A stretch of 64,000 bases of DNA, taken from positions 2,265,501 through 2,329,500 of the forward strand of contig NZ_LR134318.1 in NCBI RefSeq assembly GCF_900636825.1. The letters are read 5' to 3'. Each line of letters opens with the position of its first letter. Position 1 is the first letter of the stretch. A program made the translations under genes and the position numbers. The stretch is from Pseudomonas fluorescens (lineage in GTDB: Bacteria > Pseudomonadota > Gammaproteobacteria > Pseudomonadales > Pseudomonadaceae). Below, piece by piece: positions 52,423-60,433 of the stretch. A model generated the notes under the pieces. The model was given only the letters and a program-made list of their open reading frames with translations. It was not told the DNA's origin and made no database searches.

Positions 52423-52962
52423 ATGAGCGATGATGCGCGCCGGGATGAACCATCCAAACGACTGTTTTTTGCGCTCGATTGCCCGCCGGAGCAGCGTAAG
52501 GCGATTGCTCAGTGGCGTGCGCAATTGGGCCTGCGCACCGGCAAATCGGTGCCGGCGGACAATTTCCATCTGACCCTGCTGTTTCTCGGCGCGGTGCCTT
52601 TGGCACAGATCCATGGCGTGTGCGAAGCCGCGAGCAGTGTGCGCACGCCGGGCGAGGCATTGCGAGTGCCACTGGATCGGTTGCAGGTCTGGCACCGCGC
52701 GGGCGTGCTGTCACTGGCGCCTGAGCAGGCGCCGCCGGCGTTGTTGCGTCTGGTGTATGCGCTGGAGCAGGCGATGCTGCCGTTCGGCTTTGAAGAAACT
52801 ACCCGCGAGTTTCGCCCGCACCTGACGTTGGCCCGGGAATACCGCGCACCAGAGCCGGAAGCGGCCACGCCAGCTGAGTTTTTTCTGCGCGCGGAGCGCT
52901 TCGCCTTGTTCGAATCGCACAAGGGCCGCTATCGCGTGTTACAGGAATGGTCGCTGCTTTGA
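52423..52962 (+). CDS. thpR: RNA 2',3'-cyclic phosphodiesterase
   Basis: A 179-residue 2H phosphoesterase (LigT/ThpR). The two catalytic HxTx motifs are NFHLTLLFLG near residue 48 and FRPHLTLARE near 130. N-terminal SKRLFFALDCPPEQRKAI is the family start. It hydrolyses 2',3'-cyclic phosphates on RNA or nucleotides to 2'-phosphates. The preceding 100 bases contain the divergent small gene; no operon partner is visible. Confidence 0.93.
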   Translation: MSDDARRDEPSKRLFFALDCPPEQRKAIAQWRAQLGLRTGKSVPADNFHLTLLFLGAVPLAQIHGVCEAASSVRTPGEALRVPLDRLQVWHRAGVLSLAPEQAPPALLRLVYALEQAMLPFGFEETTREFRPHLTLAREYRAPEPEAATPAEFFLRAERFALFESHKGRYRVLQEWSLL

Positions 52963-52968
52963 TCGGAC

Positions 52969-52993
52969 AAAAAAAGGCGCCCGAAGGCGCCTG
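52969..52993 (-). terminator. minus-strand terminator of the polyamine transport operon
   Basis: On the minus strand AGGCGCC-TTCG-GGCGCCT is followed by seven T, a compact terminator. It lies 210 bases past the potF stop, beyond a REPIN, so the potGHIF mRNA may extend through the REPIN. Confidence 0.8.
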
Positions 52994-53103
52994 AGAATTC
53001 ACCTGAACCGAGGGAGCCAGGTGAGGCCGTTCAGAGAGGTTGCAGCGGTGGTAAGGCGCTGCGTGAACGGGAAATCATTGATTTTCGAATCCCCGACGCT
53101 CCC

Positions 53104-53189
53104 TTGCAGGAGCTGCGGAACGCTGCGATCTTTTGATTTGGGTTTTGATAAGCAACATCAAAAGATCGCAGCGTGCCGCAGCTCCTACA
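53104..53189. repeat. REPIN, type B
   Basis: TGCAGGAGCTGCGGAACGCT and inverted AGCGTGCCGCAGCTCCTACA around GATCTTTTGATT and an AACATC spacer. Arms are of slightly different subtypes (GGAACGC versus GTGCCGC). Confidence 0.9.
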
Positions 53190-53206
53190 GGTAAGGGTCG
53201 GGTTGG

Positions 53207-54304
53207 TTACTTGCCGAGCTTCACCCGCGTCCAGCCGCGGGTCATGATCCGTTGCGTCGCAATCGGCTGATCCGGCACTGCGTACAACGTCGCCATCACT
53301 GCCGCCGACGGGTACGAGCCCGGGTCGTTGCGGATCGCTTCGTCGACCAACGGCGTGGCCGCTGCGTTGGCGTTGCTGTAGCCGTTGCTGTTGGTGATCT
53401 CGGCGATGATCTCCGGACGCATCAGGAAGTCCATGAACAGGTAAGCGTTCTCGACGTTCGCGGCGTCGCGCGGGATGGCGACCATGTCATAGAAGCTGCC
53501 GGCGCCTTCCTTGGGAATGCTGTAGTCGATCACCACGTCGTTGCCCGATTCCACCGCGCGGGCCTTGGCCTGCAGCACGTCGCCGGAGTAACCGACCGCC
53601 ACGCAGATATTGCCGTTGGCCAGATCGGAGATGTATTTCGAGGAGTGGAAATACGCCACGTTCGGACGGATCTTCATGAACAAAGCTTCGGCCTCGGCAA
53701 TGTGCGCCTTGTCCTTGTCGTTCACCGGATAACCCAGATAGTGCAGGGCGGCCGGGATCATTTCGGTGGGCGAATCGAGAAAACTGATGCCACAGGCTTT
53801 GAGTTTTTCTGCGTTCTCGGGTTTGAACAGCAAGTCCCAGGAATTGGTCGGAGCGTTGGCGCCGAACACTTCCCTGACCTTGGCCGGATTGAAACCGATG
53901 CCGATCGAGCCCCACATGTACGGGAACGCATGGGCGTTGTCCGGATCACTTGCAGCGGCGTTTTTCAGCAGCACCGGGTTGAGGTTCTTCCAGTTCGGCA
54001 GCTTGGATTTGTCCAACGGCTGATAGACGCCGGCCTTGATCTGCTTGGCCAGAAAACTGTTCGACGGCACCACCAGATCGTATCCGGATTTGCCCGCCAG
54101 CAAACGTGCCTCGAGGGTTTCGTTGCTGTCGAAAACGTCGTAGGTGACGCGAATGCCGGTCTCGTCTTCGAACTTCTTGACGGTGTCCGGCGCGATATAA
54201 TCGGACCAGTTGTAAACACGCAGCACCTTGTCGTTGGCCTGGGCGCCCATGACCATCGCGCCCATTAAGGACAGTGTCAGCAGAGTCCTGCCAAACATTT
54301 TCAT
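53207..54304 (-). CDS. potF: putrescine/spermidine-binding protein
   Basis: A 365-residue periplasmic polyamine-binding protein. A signal peptide ([20 protein letters not shown], cut near AQA) precedes [20 protein letters not shown], the PotF/PotD signature, and [20 protein letters not shown]. Ligand-pocket landmarks include the [20 protein letters not shown] loop and [16 protein letters not shown] 54304 is chosen because the signal peptide starts there. It is last in the operon potG-potH-potI-potF; a 154-base gap with a REPIN separates it from potI. Putrescine or spermidine preference is undetermined. Confidence 0.93.
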   Translation of the reverse strand: MKMFGRTLLTLSLMGAMVMGAQANDKVLRVYNWSDYIAPDTVKKFEDETGIRVTYDVFDSNETLEARLLAGKSGYDLVVPSNSFLAKQIKAGVYQPLDKSKLPNWKNLNPVLLKNAAASDPDNAHAFPYMWGSIGIGFNPAKVREVFGANAPTNSWDLLFKPENAEKLKACGISFLDSPTEMIPAALHYLGYPVNDKDKAHIAEAEALFMKIRPNVAYFHSSKYISDLANGNICVAVGYSGDVLQAKARAVESGNDVVIDYSIPKEGAGSFYDMVAIPRDAANVENAYLFMDFLMRPEIIAEITNSNGYSNANAAATPLVDEAIRNDPGSYPSAAVMATLYAVPDQPIATQRIMTRGWTRVKLGK

Positions 54305-54369
54305 CGGTACAACTCCATTCTTCTTATTCAAAAACACAAAGCCCAAACTTGGTTAACAGCGCCTGCATG

Positions 54370-54455
54370 TGTAGGAGCTGTCGAGTGAAACGAGGCTGCG
54401 ATCTTTTGATCTTCAAATGCAAAGTCAAAAGATCGCAGCGTGCCGCAGCTCCTAC
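54370..54455. repeat. REPIN, type B, mixed subtypes
   Basis: Left arm TGTAGGAGCTGTCGAGTGAA is the GAGTG subtype and the right arm GCGTGCCGCAGCTCCTAC is the GCGTGCCGC subtype, the same mix as in the tandem array. It lies in the middle of the pot operon between potI and potF. Confidence 0.9.
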
Positions 54456-54458
54456 CGG

Positions 54459-55331
54459 TCAAGCGGTGGCGGCTTGTTGCGGCTGCCACGCTTCGTTCGC
54501 CGTCTGATCCATCGCTTCCTGAATGGCCCGTTTGCGGTTGGCTTCTGCCTTGCGACCGAAATACCAGACCAAAAACGTCACCAGCGACACCGCCAGCAGA
54601 ATCAGGCTGGCCACCGCGTTGATTTCCGGTTTCACCCCCAAACGCACTGCCGAGAACACTTCCATCGGCAACGTCGTCGAGCCCGGGCCAGAGACGAAGC
54701 TCGCCAACACCAGGTCATCCAGTGACAGGGCAAACGACATCATCCCGCCCGCTGCCAGCGACGGCGCGATCATTGGAATGGTGATCAGGAAAAACACCTT
54801 GAACGGCTTCGCACCGAGATCCATCGCCGCTTCTTCGATCGATAGATCCAGCTCACGAAGGCGGGCGGAGACTACCACCGCCACATAGGCCGCACAAAAC
54901 GTGGTGTGGGCGATCCAGATGGTGACGATGCCACGCTCCTGCGGCCAGCCGATCAGTTGCGCCATGGCCACGAACAGCAACAACAGCGACAGACCGGTGA
55001 TCACTTCAGGCATCACCAACGGCGCCGTGACCAGCCCGCCGAACAGTGTGCGGCCCTTGAACCGCGTAACGCGGGTCAGCACAAACGCCGCCAGCGTGCC
55101 CAGCGCCACTGCGGCAATCGCGGTGTAGCAGGCGATCTCCAGCGAGCGCACCACCGAGCCCATCAGTTGCGTGTTGTCGAGCAGGCCGACGTACCACTTG
55201 ATCGACCAGCCGCCCCACACCGTCACCAATTTCGAGGCGTTGAACGAGTAGATCACCAGAATCAGCATCGGCAGATAAATGAACATCAACCCGAAGATCA
55301 GCATGAATTTCGAAAAATTGAAGCGTTTCAT
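54459..55331 (-). CDS. potI: polyamine ABC transporter permease
   Basis: A 290-residue inner-membrane permease with six helices. The cytoplasmic EAA loop is EEAAMDLGAKPFKVFFLITI, which contacts PotG. The start overlaps the potH stop by 4 bases. It has a hydrophilic C-terminal tail (YFGRKAEANRKRAIQEAMDQ) longer than E. coli PotI. With PotH it forms the polyamine channel. Confidence 0.93.
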   Translation of the reverse strand: MKRFNFSKFMLIFGLMFIYLPMLILVIYSFNASKLVTVWGGWSIKWYVGLLDNTQLMGSVVRSLEIACYTAIAAVALGTLAAFVLTRVTRFKGRTLFGGLVTAPLVMPEVITGLSLLLLFVAMAQLIGWPQERGIVTIWIAHTTFCAAYVAVVVSARLRELDLSIEEAAMDLGAKPFKVFFLITIPMIAPSLAAGGMMSFALSLDDLVLASFVSGPGSTTLPMEVFSAVRLGVKPEINAVASLILLAVSLVTFLVWYFGRKAEANRKRAIQEAMDQTANEAWQPQQAATA

Positions 55332-56242
55332 CCCCGTGCCTCCATCTCTTTGGCCTGGCTGCGGTTGAACAGCAGAATCGGCACAATCAGGATCAACAGC
55401 ATCACCACCGCCAGCGCAGACGCCACCGGCCAGTCGCGGTTATTGAAGAACTCTTGCCACAGCACGCGACCGATCATCAGCGTTTCCGGGCCACCGAGCA
55501 GTTCCGGGATCACGAACTCGCCTACCACCGGAATGAACACCAGCATGCAGCCGGCGATGATGCCGTTCTTGGCCAGCGGCACAGTGATTTTCCAGAAGTT
55601 GTTGAAGTTGCTCGAGCCGAGATCCGACGCGGCCTCCAGCAGACTGCCGTCGTGTTTGACGAGGTTGGCGTACAGTGGCAACACCATGAACGGCAAGTAC
55701 GCGTACACGACGCCGATATACACCGCCGTGTTGGTGTTGAGGATCTCGATCGGGTGATCGGTCAGCCCCGTCCACATCAGAAACGCGTTGAGCAAACCGT
55801 TGTTGCTGAGGATGCCCATCCACGCATACACGCGGATCAGGATCGCCGTCCAGGTCGGCATCATGATCAGCAGCAGCAGGACATTTTGCGTTTCCTTGCC
55901 GGTTTTGGTAATCGCATAAGCCATCGGAAATCCGATTACCAGGCACATCAGCGTGCTCAGTGCCGCAACTTTCAGCGAACCGAGGTACGCCGACAGGTAC
56001 AGGTCGTCTTCGCCGAGCAGGGTGTAGTTGCCGATGTTCAGCAGCAGCTGGAATTTCTGTTCGGCGTAGGTGTAGATCTCCGAGTACGGCGGGATCGACA
56101 GCGCGGCTTCCGAGAAGCTGATCTTCATCACCAGAAAGAACGGCAACATGAAGAACAGGAACAGCCAGATGAACGGGATGCCGATCACCAGTTTTCGTCC
56201 GCTGGGCACCAGGCGCAGGAATTGCTGATTGAAGGTTCTCAT
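55328..56242 (-). CDS. potH: polyamine ABC transporter permease
   Basis: A 304-residue permease with six helices and the EAA loop LEAASDLGSSNFNNFWKITV. It begins MRTFNQQFLRLVPSGRKLVI and has FIWLFLFFMLPFFLVMKISF as first helix. ATG 56242 overlaps the potG stop as ATGA, so an upstream in-frame start is not needed. Pairs with PotI. Confidence 0.93.
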   Translation of the reverse strand: MRTFNQQFLRLVPSGRKLVIGIPFIWLFLFFMLPFFLVMKISFSEAALSIPPYSEIYTYAEQKFQLLLNIGNYTLLGEDDLYLSAYLGSLKVAALSTLMCLVIGFPMAYAITKTGKETQNVLLLLIMMPTWTAILIRVYAWMGILSNNGLLNAFLMWTGLTDHPIEILNTNTAVYIGVVYAYLPFMVLPLYANLVKHDGSLLEAASDLGSSNFNNFWKITVPLAKNGIIAGCMLVFIPVVGEFVIPELLGGPETLMIGRVLWQEFFNNRDWPVASALAVVMLLILIVPILLFNRSQAKEMEARG

Positions 56243-57381
56243 GAGCGCAGTACCACGCCGCTGTCGTCTTCCCACCACACATAGACCTTGTCGTCCCAGG
56301 TCGGTCGCGCGCCACGGCGCTCGGCGTTGGCCATGAACGACTGGACGATTTTGCCGCCGGGCAGCTCGACGTAGAACACCGAGTGGCCGCCGAGGTAGGC
56401 GATGTCATGCACCTTGCCTTCCGACCAGTTGTAGCGGAACTCCGGTTGGGTGGTGCTGACGAGCATTTTTTCCGGACGAATCGCGTAGGTAATCGACTTG
56501 TCCTGCACCGAAGTGCTGACGCCGTGGCCGACGTAGATCTTCTGCTGCAAGTCCGGGCTGTGAATGATCGCGTGGCCTTCGAGGTCTTCCACCACGGTGC
56601 CGTCGAAGGCGTTCACGTTGCCGATGAACTCGCAGACCATGCGGCTGACCGGCGCTTCATAAATGTCGACCGGGCTGCCGATCTGCGCGATCCAGCCCAG
56701 GTGCATGATCGCGATGCGCTCGGCCATGGTCATGGCTTCTTCCTGGTCGTGGGTCACCATCACGCAGGTCACCCCGACGCGTTCGATGATCTGCACCAAC
56801 TCCAGTTGCATTTGCGAACGCAGCTTTTTATCCAGCGCACCCATCGGTTCGTCGAGCAACAGCAGCTTCGGCCGTTTGGCCAGCGAGCGGGCGAGGGCCA
56901 CGCGCTGCCGCTGGCCGCCGGACAACTGGTGCGGGCGGCGCTTGGCGTATTGGGTCATGTGCACCAGACGCAGCATTTCTTCGACGCGGGCATCGATTTC
57001 GCTGGCCGGCAAACGGTCCTGTTTGAGGCCGAAGGCGATGTTCTGTGCCACGGTCATGTGCGGGAACAGCGCATAGGACTGGAACATCATGTTGATCGGC
57101 CGCTCGTACGGCGGCATATCGGTGATGTCCACGCCGTCGAGCAGAATCCGCCCTTCAGTCGGGCGCTCGAAACCGGCGAGCATGCGCAGCAAGGTCGATT
57201 TGCCCGAACCGGAGCCACCGAGCAGGGCGAAGATTTCGCCTTGATGGATCTCCAGGGAGACATCATCCACCGCCGTGGTTTCGTCGAATTTCTTGGTGAC
57301 GCGATCGACCTTCACCAGAACCTTTTTCGGTTGCTGATGACCCTCAAGAGCCTTCCGGTAAGTGCTGGAGGCGTTTGCCAT
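56239..57381 (-). CDS. potG: polyamine ABC transporter ATPase
   Basis: A 380-residue ATP-binding subunit. Walker A is LLGGSGSGKSTLLRMLAG, the Q-loop QSYALFPHMTV, ABC signature HQLSGGQRQRVALARSL, Walker B LLLLDEPMGALDKKLR and switch His VTHDQEEAMTMA. A C-terminal TOBE regulatory domain follows (AIRPEKMLVSTTQPEF). ATG 57381 gives MANASSTYRKALEGHQQPKK; an upstream start would add 24 residues without similarity. First gene of the transport operon, 347 bases after puuD on the same strand. Confidence 0.94.
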   Translation of the reverse strand: MANASSTYRKALEGHQQPKKVLVKVDRVTKKFDETTAVDDVSLEIHQGEIFALLGGSGSGKSTLLRMLAGFERPTEGRILLDGVDITDMPPYERPINMMFQSYALFPHMTVAQNIAFGLKQDRLPASEIDARVEEMLRLVHMTQYAKRRPHQLSGGQRQRVALARSLAKRPKLLLLDEPMGALDKKLRSQMQLELVQIIERVGVTCVMVTHDQEEAMTMAERIAIMHLGWIAQIGSPVDIYEAPVSRMVCEFIGNVNAFDGTVVEDLEGHAIIHSPDLQQKIYVGHGVSTSVQDKSITYAIRPEKMLVSTTQPEFRYNWSEGKVHDIAYLGGHSVFYVELPGGKIVQSFMANAERRGARPTWDDKVYVWWEDDSGVVLRS

Positions 57382-57475
57382 GTGAAACTCCCAACAGGTT
57401 TCGTTTGCCGGGCCAATGTGGCCTGGCTTAAGTGGATTGCAAGCCAGGAACAACCATTCCCCTCACACATGGCCC

Positions 57476-57560
57476 TGTAGGAGCTGCCGAAGGCTGCGAT
57501 CCTTTGATCTTGTTTTTTACAGTCAACATCAAAAGATCGCAGCCTTCGGCAGCTCCTACA
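57476..57560. repeat. REPIN, type B
   Basis: TGTAGGAGCTGCCGAAGGCT and inverted AGCCTTCGGCAGCTCCTACA around GATCCTTTGATCTTG and AACATCAAAAGATC. Between puuD and potG. Confidence 0.92.
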
Positions 57561-57655
57561 GGGGGCCACATTTTCAGGGGGTTGCCCTGGCTTGTTCGGC
57601 GCCGCCGTCCTGGCTGCCTGGGTCGTGCTTGTTGTTATTACGGGTGTCGTTGTTC

Positions 57656-57693
57656 ACGAAGGCCGGGTGTGCACAGGCACGCCCGGCCTTCGT
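57656..57693. repeat. 16-bp stem hairpin downstream of puuD
   Basis: ACGAAGGCCGGGTGTG and CACGCCCGGCCTTCGT with a 6-base loop; one G-T wobble. No T-run follows, so it is not a classical terminator. It could be an RNA-processing or stability element between puuD and potG. Confidence 0.8.
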
Positions 57694-57728
57694 GGGGGCA
57701 GTAAATCGTTATGTAGTTTTTGCGGGTG

Positions 57729-58490
57729 TCAGCGCTGGTTGCGTCGCGCCGCCCGTCGCCGGCAAGCCTCGCCAAAGGCCTGGAAAATCTTCAGGTAGTT
57801 GGGGTTGTCGAGCACTTGCCATTCCGGGTGCCATTGCACGCCGAGGGCGAAGGTCGGGCTGTGCTCGATCGAAATCGCTTCGATCAGGCCATCTGGCGCC
57901 ACGGCTTCGGCGCGCAGGCCAGGGGCGAGGCGGTCGATGCCTTGACTGTGAATCGAATTGACCTGGAACTCGCCGGGCAACTCCAGCGCTTCGAACACGC
58001 CGCCCGCGAGCACCGTCACCGCATGGGCCGGTGCGTATTGCACGGCCACATCCGGGCTGTCGGCTTCGCGGTGGTCGAGCATGCCCGGCAACTCGTGCAC
58101 CTTCTGGTGCAGGCTGCCGCCGAACGCCACGTTCATTTCCTGGAAACCACGGCAGATGCCAAGTACCGGAACGCCCGCCGCGATGGCTGCACGCAATAAA
58201 GGAAGGGTGGTGGCATCCCGCGCCGGATCGTGATCCGTGCCGGGGGCGCTGGCCGGGCCTTGATAGTGGAAAGGTTCCACGTTCGACGGCGAGCCGGTCA
58301 GCAACAGACCGTCGAGTTGACCGAGCAGGTCGTCGATTTCAGTCAGGTTGCCAAGGGAAGGGATGACCACCGGCAGCCCCTGAGCGCCAACGCTGACAGC
58401 ACGTACGTACTTGTCGCCGCTGATGTGATAGGGGTGCAGGCCAATCTGTTTGACGCACGCAGTAACGCCGATCAATGGCTTGAATGCCAT
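57729..58490 (-). CDS. puuD: gamma-glutamyl-gamma-aminobutyrate hydrolase
   Basis: A 253-residue class I glutamine-amidotransferase-fold hydrolase that releases GABA and glutamate from gamma-glutamyl-GABA, the last step of putrescine breakdown. The nucleophile is in VLGICRGFQEMNVAFGG near residue 115 and the His/Glu of the triad in ALGVQWHPEWQVLDNP near 223. The front IGVTACVKQIGLHPYHISGD matches PuuD. It is divergent from puuA and on the same strand as the pot operon. Confidence 0.94.
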   Translation of the reverse strand: MAFKPLIGVTACVKQIGLHPYHISGDKYVRAVSVGAQGLPVVIPSLGNLTEIDDLLGQLDGLLLTGSPSNVEPFHYQGPASAPGTDHDPARDATTLPLLRAAIAAGVPVLGICRGFQEMNVAFGGSLHQKVHELPGMLDHREADSPDVAVQYAPAHAVTVLAGGVFEALELPGEFQVNSIHSQGIDRLAPGLRAEAVAPDGLIEAISIEHSPTFALGVQWHPEWQVLDNPNYLKIFQAFGEACRRRAARRNQR

Positions 58491-58772
58491 TTTTATTCAC
58501 CTCGAAGTTTGACACTTGAACGAGCTTTTCCGGAGCTTAGCCTCGTTGATTTTAATTAACAACTGCCATGTAAAAAATTCTCAACGCCGTTCATCTTATC
58601 TTCATGATTCTCGGGGCTTCGGCGCCTGTATTGGCACGAGAGTGTTAAAAAAAGCCCGAAAAATAAACCTTTGAAGGTCATCTGTTCGCTATTGACTTCA
58701 CTTTGCCGTTCGGGTTGACTGGCTCGGCGAAACAGCAGTGAACATAATAATTAACAGCTAAATAGGTGCATC
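58491..58772. promoter_or_regulatory. divergent puuD/puuA promoter region
   Basis: 282 bases that must hold promoters for both directions. The puuA side is AT-rich (CATAATAATTAACAGCTAAA) and has TTGACT at 58717 and 58695. A GGCTTCGGCGCC hairpin occurs near 58613. TGGCACGAGAGTGTTA resembles a sigma-54 site but lacks the GC of the -12 element. No certain operator was found; the PuuR-like regulator encoded at the end of the window is the likely binder. Confidence 0.55.
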
Positions 58773-60149
58773 ATGTCGGTCCCTCTGCGTACCGTTCAAC
58801 TCAACGAAGCCAACGCATTCCTTAAGAAATATCCTGAGGTTTTGTACGTCGACCTTCTGATTGCGGATATGAACGGTGTGGTGCGCGGCAAGCGCATCGA
58901 ACGCACCAGTCTTCACAAGGTTTACGAAAAAGGCATCAACCTGCCAGCTTCTCTCTTTGCTCTGGATATCAACGGCTCTACGGTGGAAAGCACCGGCCTG
59001 GGTCTGGACATTGGCGACGCTGACCGCATCTGCTACCCGATCCCCGGCACCCTGAGCATCGAGCCTTGGCAGAAACGCCCAACCGCTCAATTGCTGATGA
59101 CCATGCACGAGATCGAAGGCCAGCCGTTTTTCGCTGACCCGCGTGAAGTGCTGGCCAACGTCGTGCGCAAGTTCGACGACCTCGGCCTGACCATTTGTGC
59201 AGCGTTCGAACTCGAGTTCTATCTGATCGACCAGGACAACGTGAACGGCCGTCCGCAGTCGCCACGTTCGCCGGTATCCGGCAAGCGCCCGGTGTCGACG
59301 CAGGTCTACTTGATCGACGATCTCGACGAATACGTCGATTGCCTGCAAGACATCCTCGAAGGCGCGAAAGAGCAGGGGATCCCGGCTGACGCCATCGTCA
59401 AGGAGAGCGCCCCGGCGCAGTTCGAAGTCAACCTGCATCACGTTTCCGACCCGATCAAAGCGTGCGATTACGCCGTCCTGCTCAAGCGTCTGGTGAAAAA
59501 CATCGCCTACGACCACGAGATGGATACGACCTTCATGGCCAAACCGTATCCGGGCCAGGCGGGCAACGGACTGCACGTACACATTTCGATTCTGGATAAA
59601 GAAGGCAACAACATCTTCGCCAGCGAGGATCCCGAGCAGAACGCCGCGCTGCGTCACGCGATCGGCGGTGTGCTGGAGACCCTGCCTGCGCAAATGGCGT
59701 TCCTGTGCCCGAACGTCAACTCGTACCGCCGTTTCGGCGCGCAGTTCTACGTGCCGAATTCGCCGAGCTGGGGTATCGACAATCGCACCGTGGCCGTGCG
59801 CGTTCCCACCGGTTCGCCGGACGCCGTGCGCATCGAACACCGCGTCGCCGGTGCCGACGCCAACCCGTACTTGCTGATGGCTTCGGTGCTGGCCGGCATT
59901 CACCACGGTCTGACCAATCAGATCGAGCCGGGCGCGCCGGTGGAAGGCAACAGCTACGAGCAGAACGAGCAGAGCCTGCCGAACAACCTGCGCGACGCCT
60001 TGCGTGAGCTGGACGACAGCGAAGTCATGGCCCGCTACATCGACCCGATGTATATCGACGTATTTGTCGCGTGCAAGGAAAGCGAGCTGGCCGAGTTCGA
60101 AAACTCGATCTCCGACCTTGAGTACAACTGGTATCTGCATACGGTCTAA
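58773..60149 (+). CDS. puuA: gamma-glutamylputrescine synthetase
   Basis: A 458-residue GlnA-like ligase that joins glutamate to putrescine (or other polyamines) with ATP. Active-site parts are CAAFELEFYLIDQD near residue 147, KESAPAQFEVNLHHVSDP near 210, GQAGNGLHVHISILDKEG near 270, SPSWGIDNRTVAVRVP near 330 and the VRIEHRVAGADANPYL loop. It lacks the adenylylation loop Tyr motif of assimilatory GlnA. Pseudomonas keeps several such synthetases (Pau/Spu). It heads the plus-strand pathway genes. Confidence 0.93.
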   Translation: MSVPLRTVQLNEANAFLKKYPEVLYVDLLIADMNGVVRGKRIERTSLHKVYEKGINLPASLFALDINGSTVESTGLGLDIGDADRICYPIPGTLSIEPWQKRPTAQLLMTMHEIEGQPFFADPREVLANVVRKFDDLGLTICAAFELEFYLIDQDNVNGRPQSPRSPVSGKRPVSTQVYLIDDLDEYVDCLQDILEGAKEQGIPADAIVKESAPAQFEVNLHHVSDPIKACDYAVLLKRLVKNIAYDHEMDTTFMAKPYPGQAGNGLHVHISILDKEGNNIFASEDPEQNAALRHAIGGVLETLPAQMAFLCPNVNSYRRFGAQFYVPNSPSWGIDNRTVAVRVPTGSPDAVRIEHRVAGADANPYLLMASVLAGIHHGLTNQIEPGAPVEGNSYEQNEQSLPNNLRDALRELDDSEVMARYIDPMYIDVFVACKESELAEFENSISDLEYNWYLHTV

Positions 60150-60159
60150 AGATCAAAAG

Positions 60160-60376
60160 CCCCTCACCCTAACCCTCTCCCGGAGGGAGAGGGGACTGAT
60201 CCGGGGATGCTCGGGAAATCCTGCGACCTGAACGATTGTGCCGAATCGATATCCGGCTCGATTCAATCTGAACGATCCAGACGATCATGGATTCGGCAAA
60301 GATTTTTCAGGTCGGCGCAGTTTCGAGCATCCCCCGATCGGTCCCCTCTACCCCTGGGAGAGGGCTAGGGTGAGGG
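60160..60376. repeat. 217-bp imperfect palindrome (MITE-like) between puuA and puuC
   Basis: Left arm 60160-60247 and right arm 60290-60376 are inverted copies over about 88 bases: each has CCCTCACCCTA(A/G)CCCTCTCCC at its end, then AGGGGAC(T/C)GATC, GGGGATGCTCG, GACCTGAA and GCCGAATC. The 42-base centre (60248-60289) is unrelated. The ends match the element at 18393-18551. It begins 10 bases after the puuA stop. Confidence 0.9.
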
Positions 60377-60433
60377 CAGCCATCTTAAGACAGACACAAC
60401 ACCCCAAATTCCCCCCTTGTCGAGCCCACAACA

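Noticed and set aside
58632..58647. Possible sigma-54 promoter TGGCACGAGAGTGTTA upstream of puuA
   Set aside because: The -24 part fits but the -12 GC is TT, so the key dinucleotide is missing.
58758..60140. Minus-strand frame opposite puuA (460 codons)
   Set aside because: Mirror of puuA with no start signal or motif.
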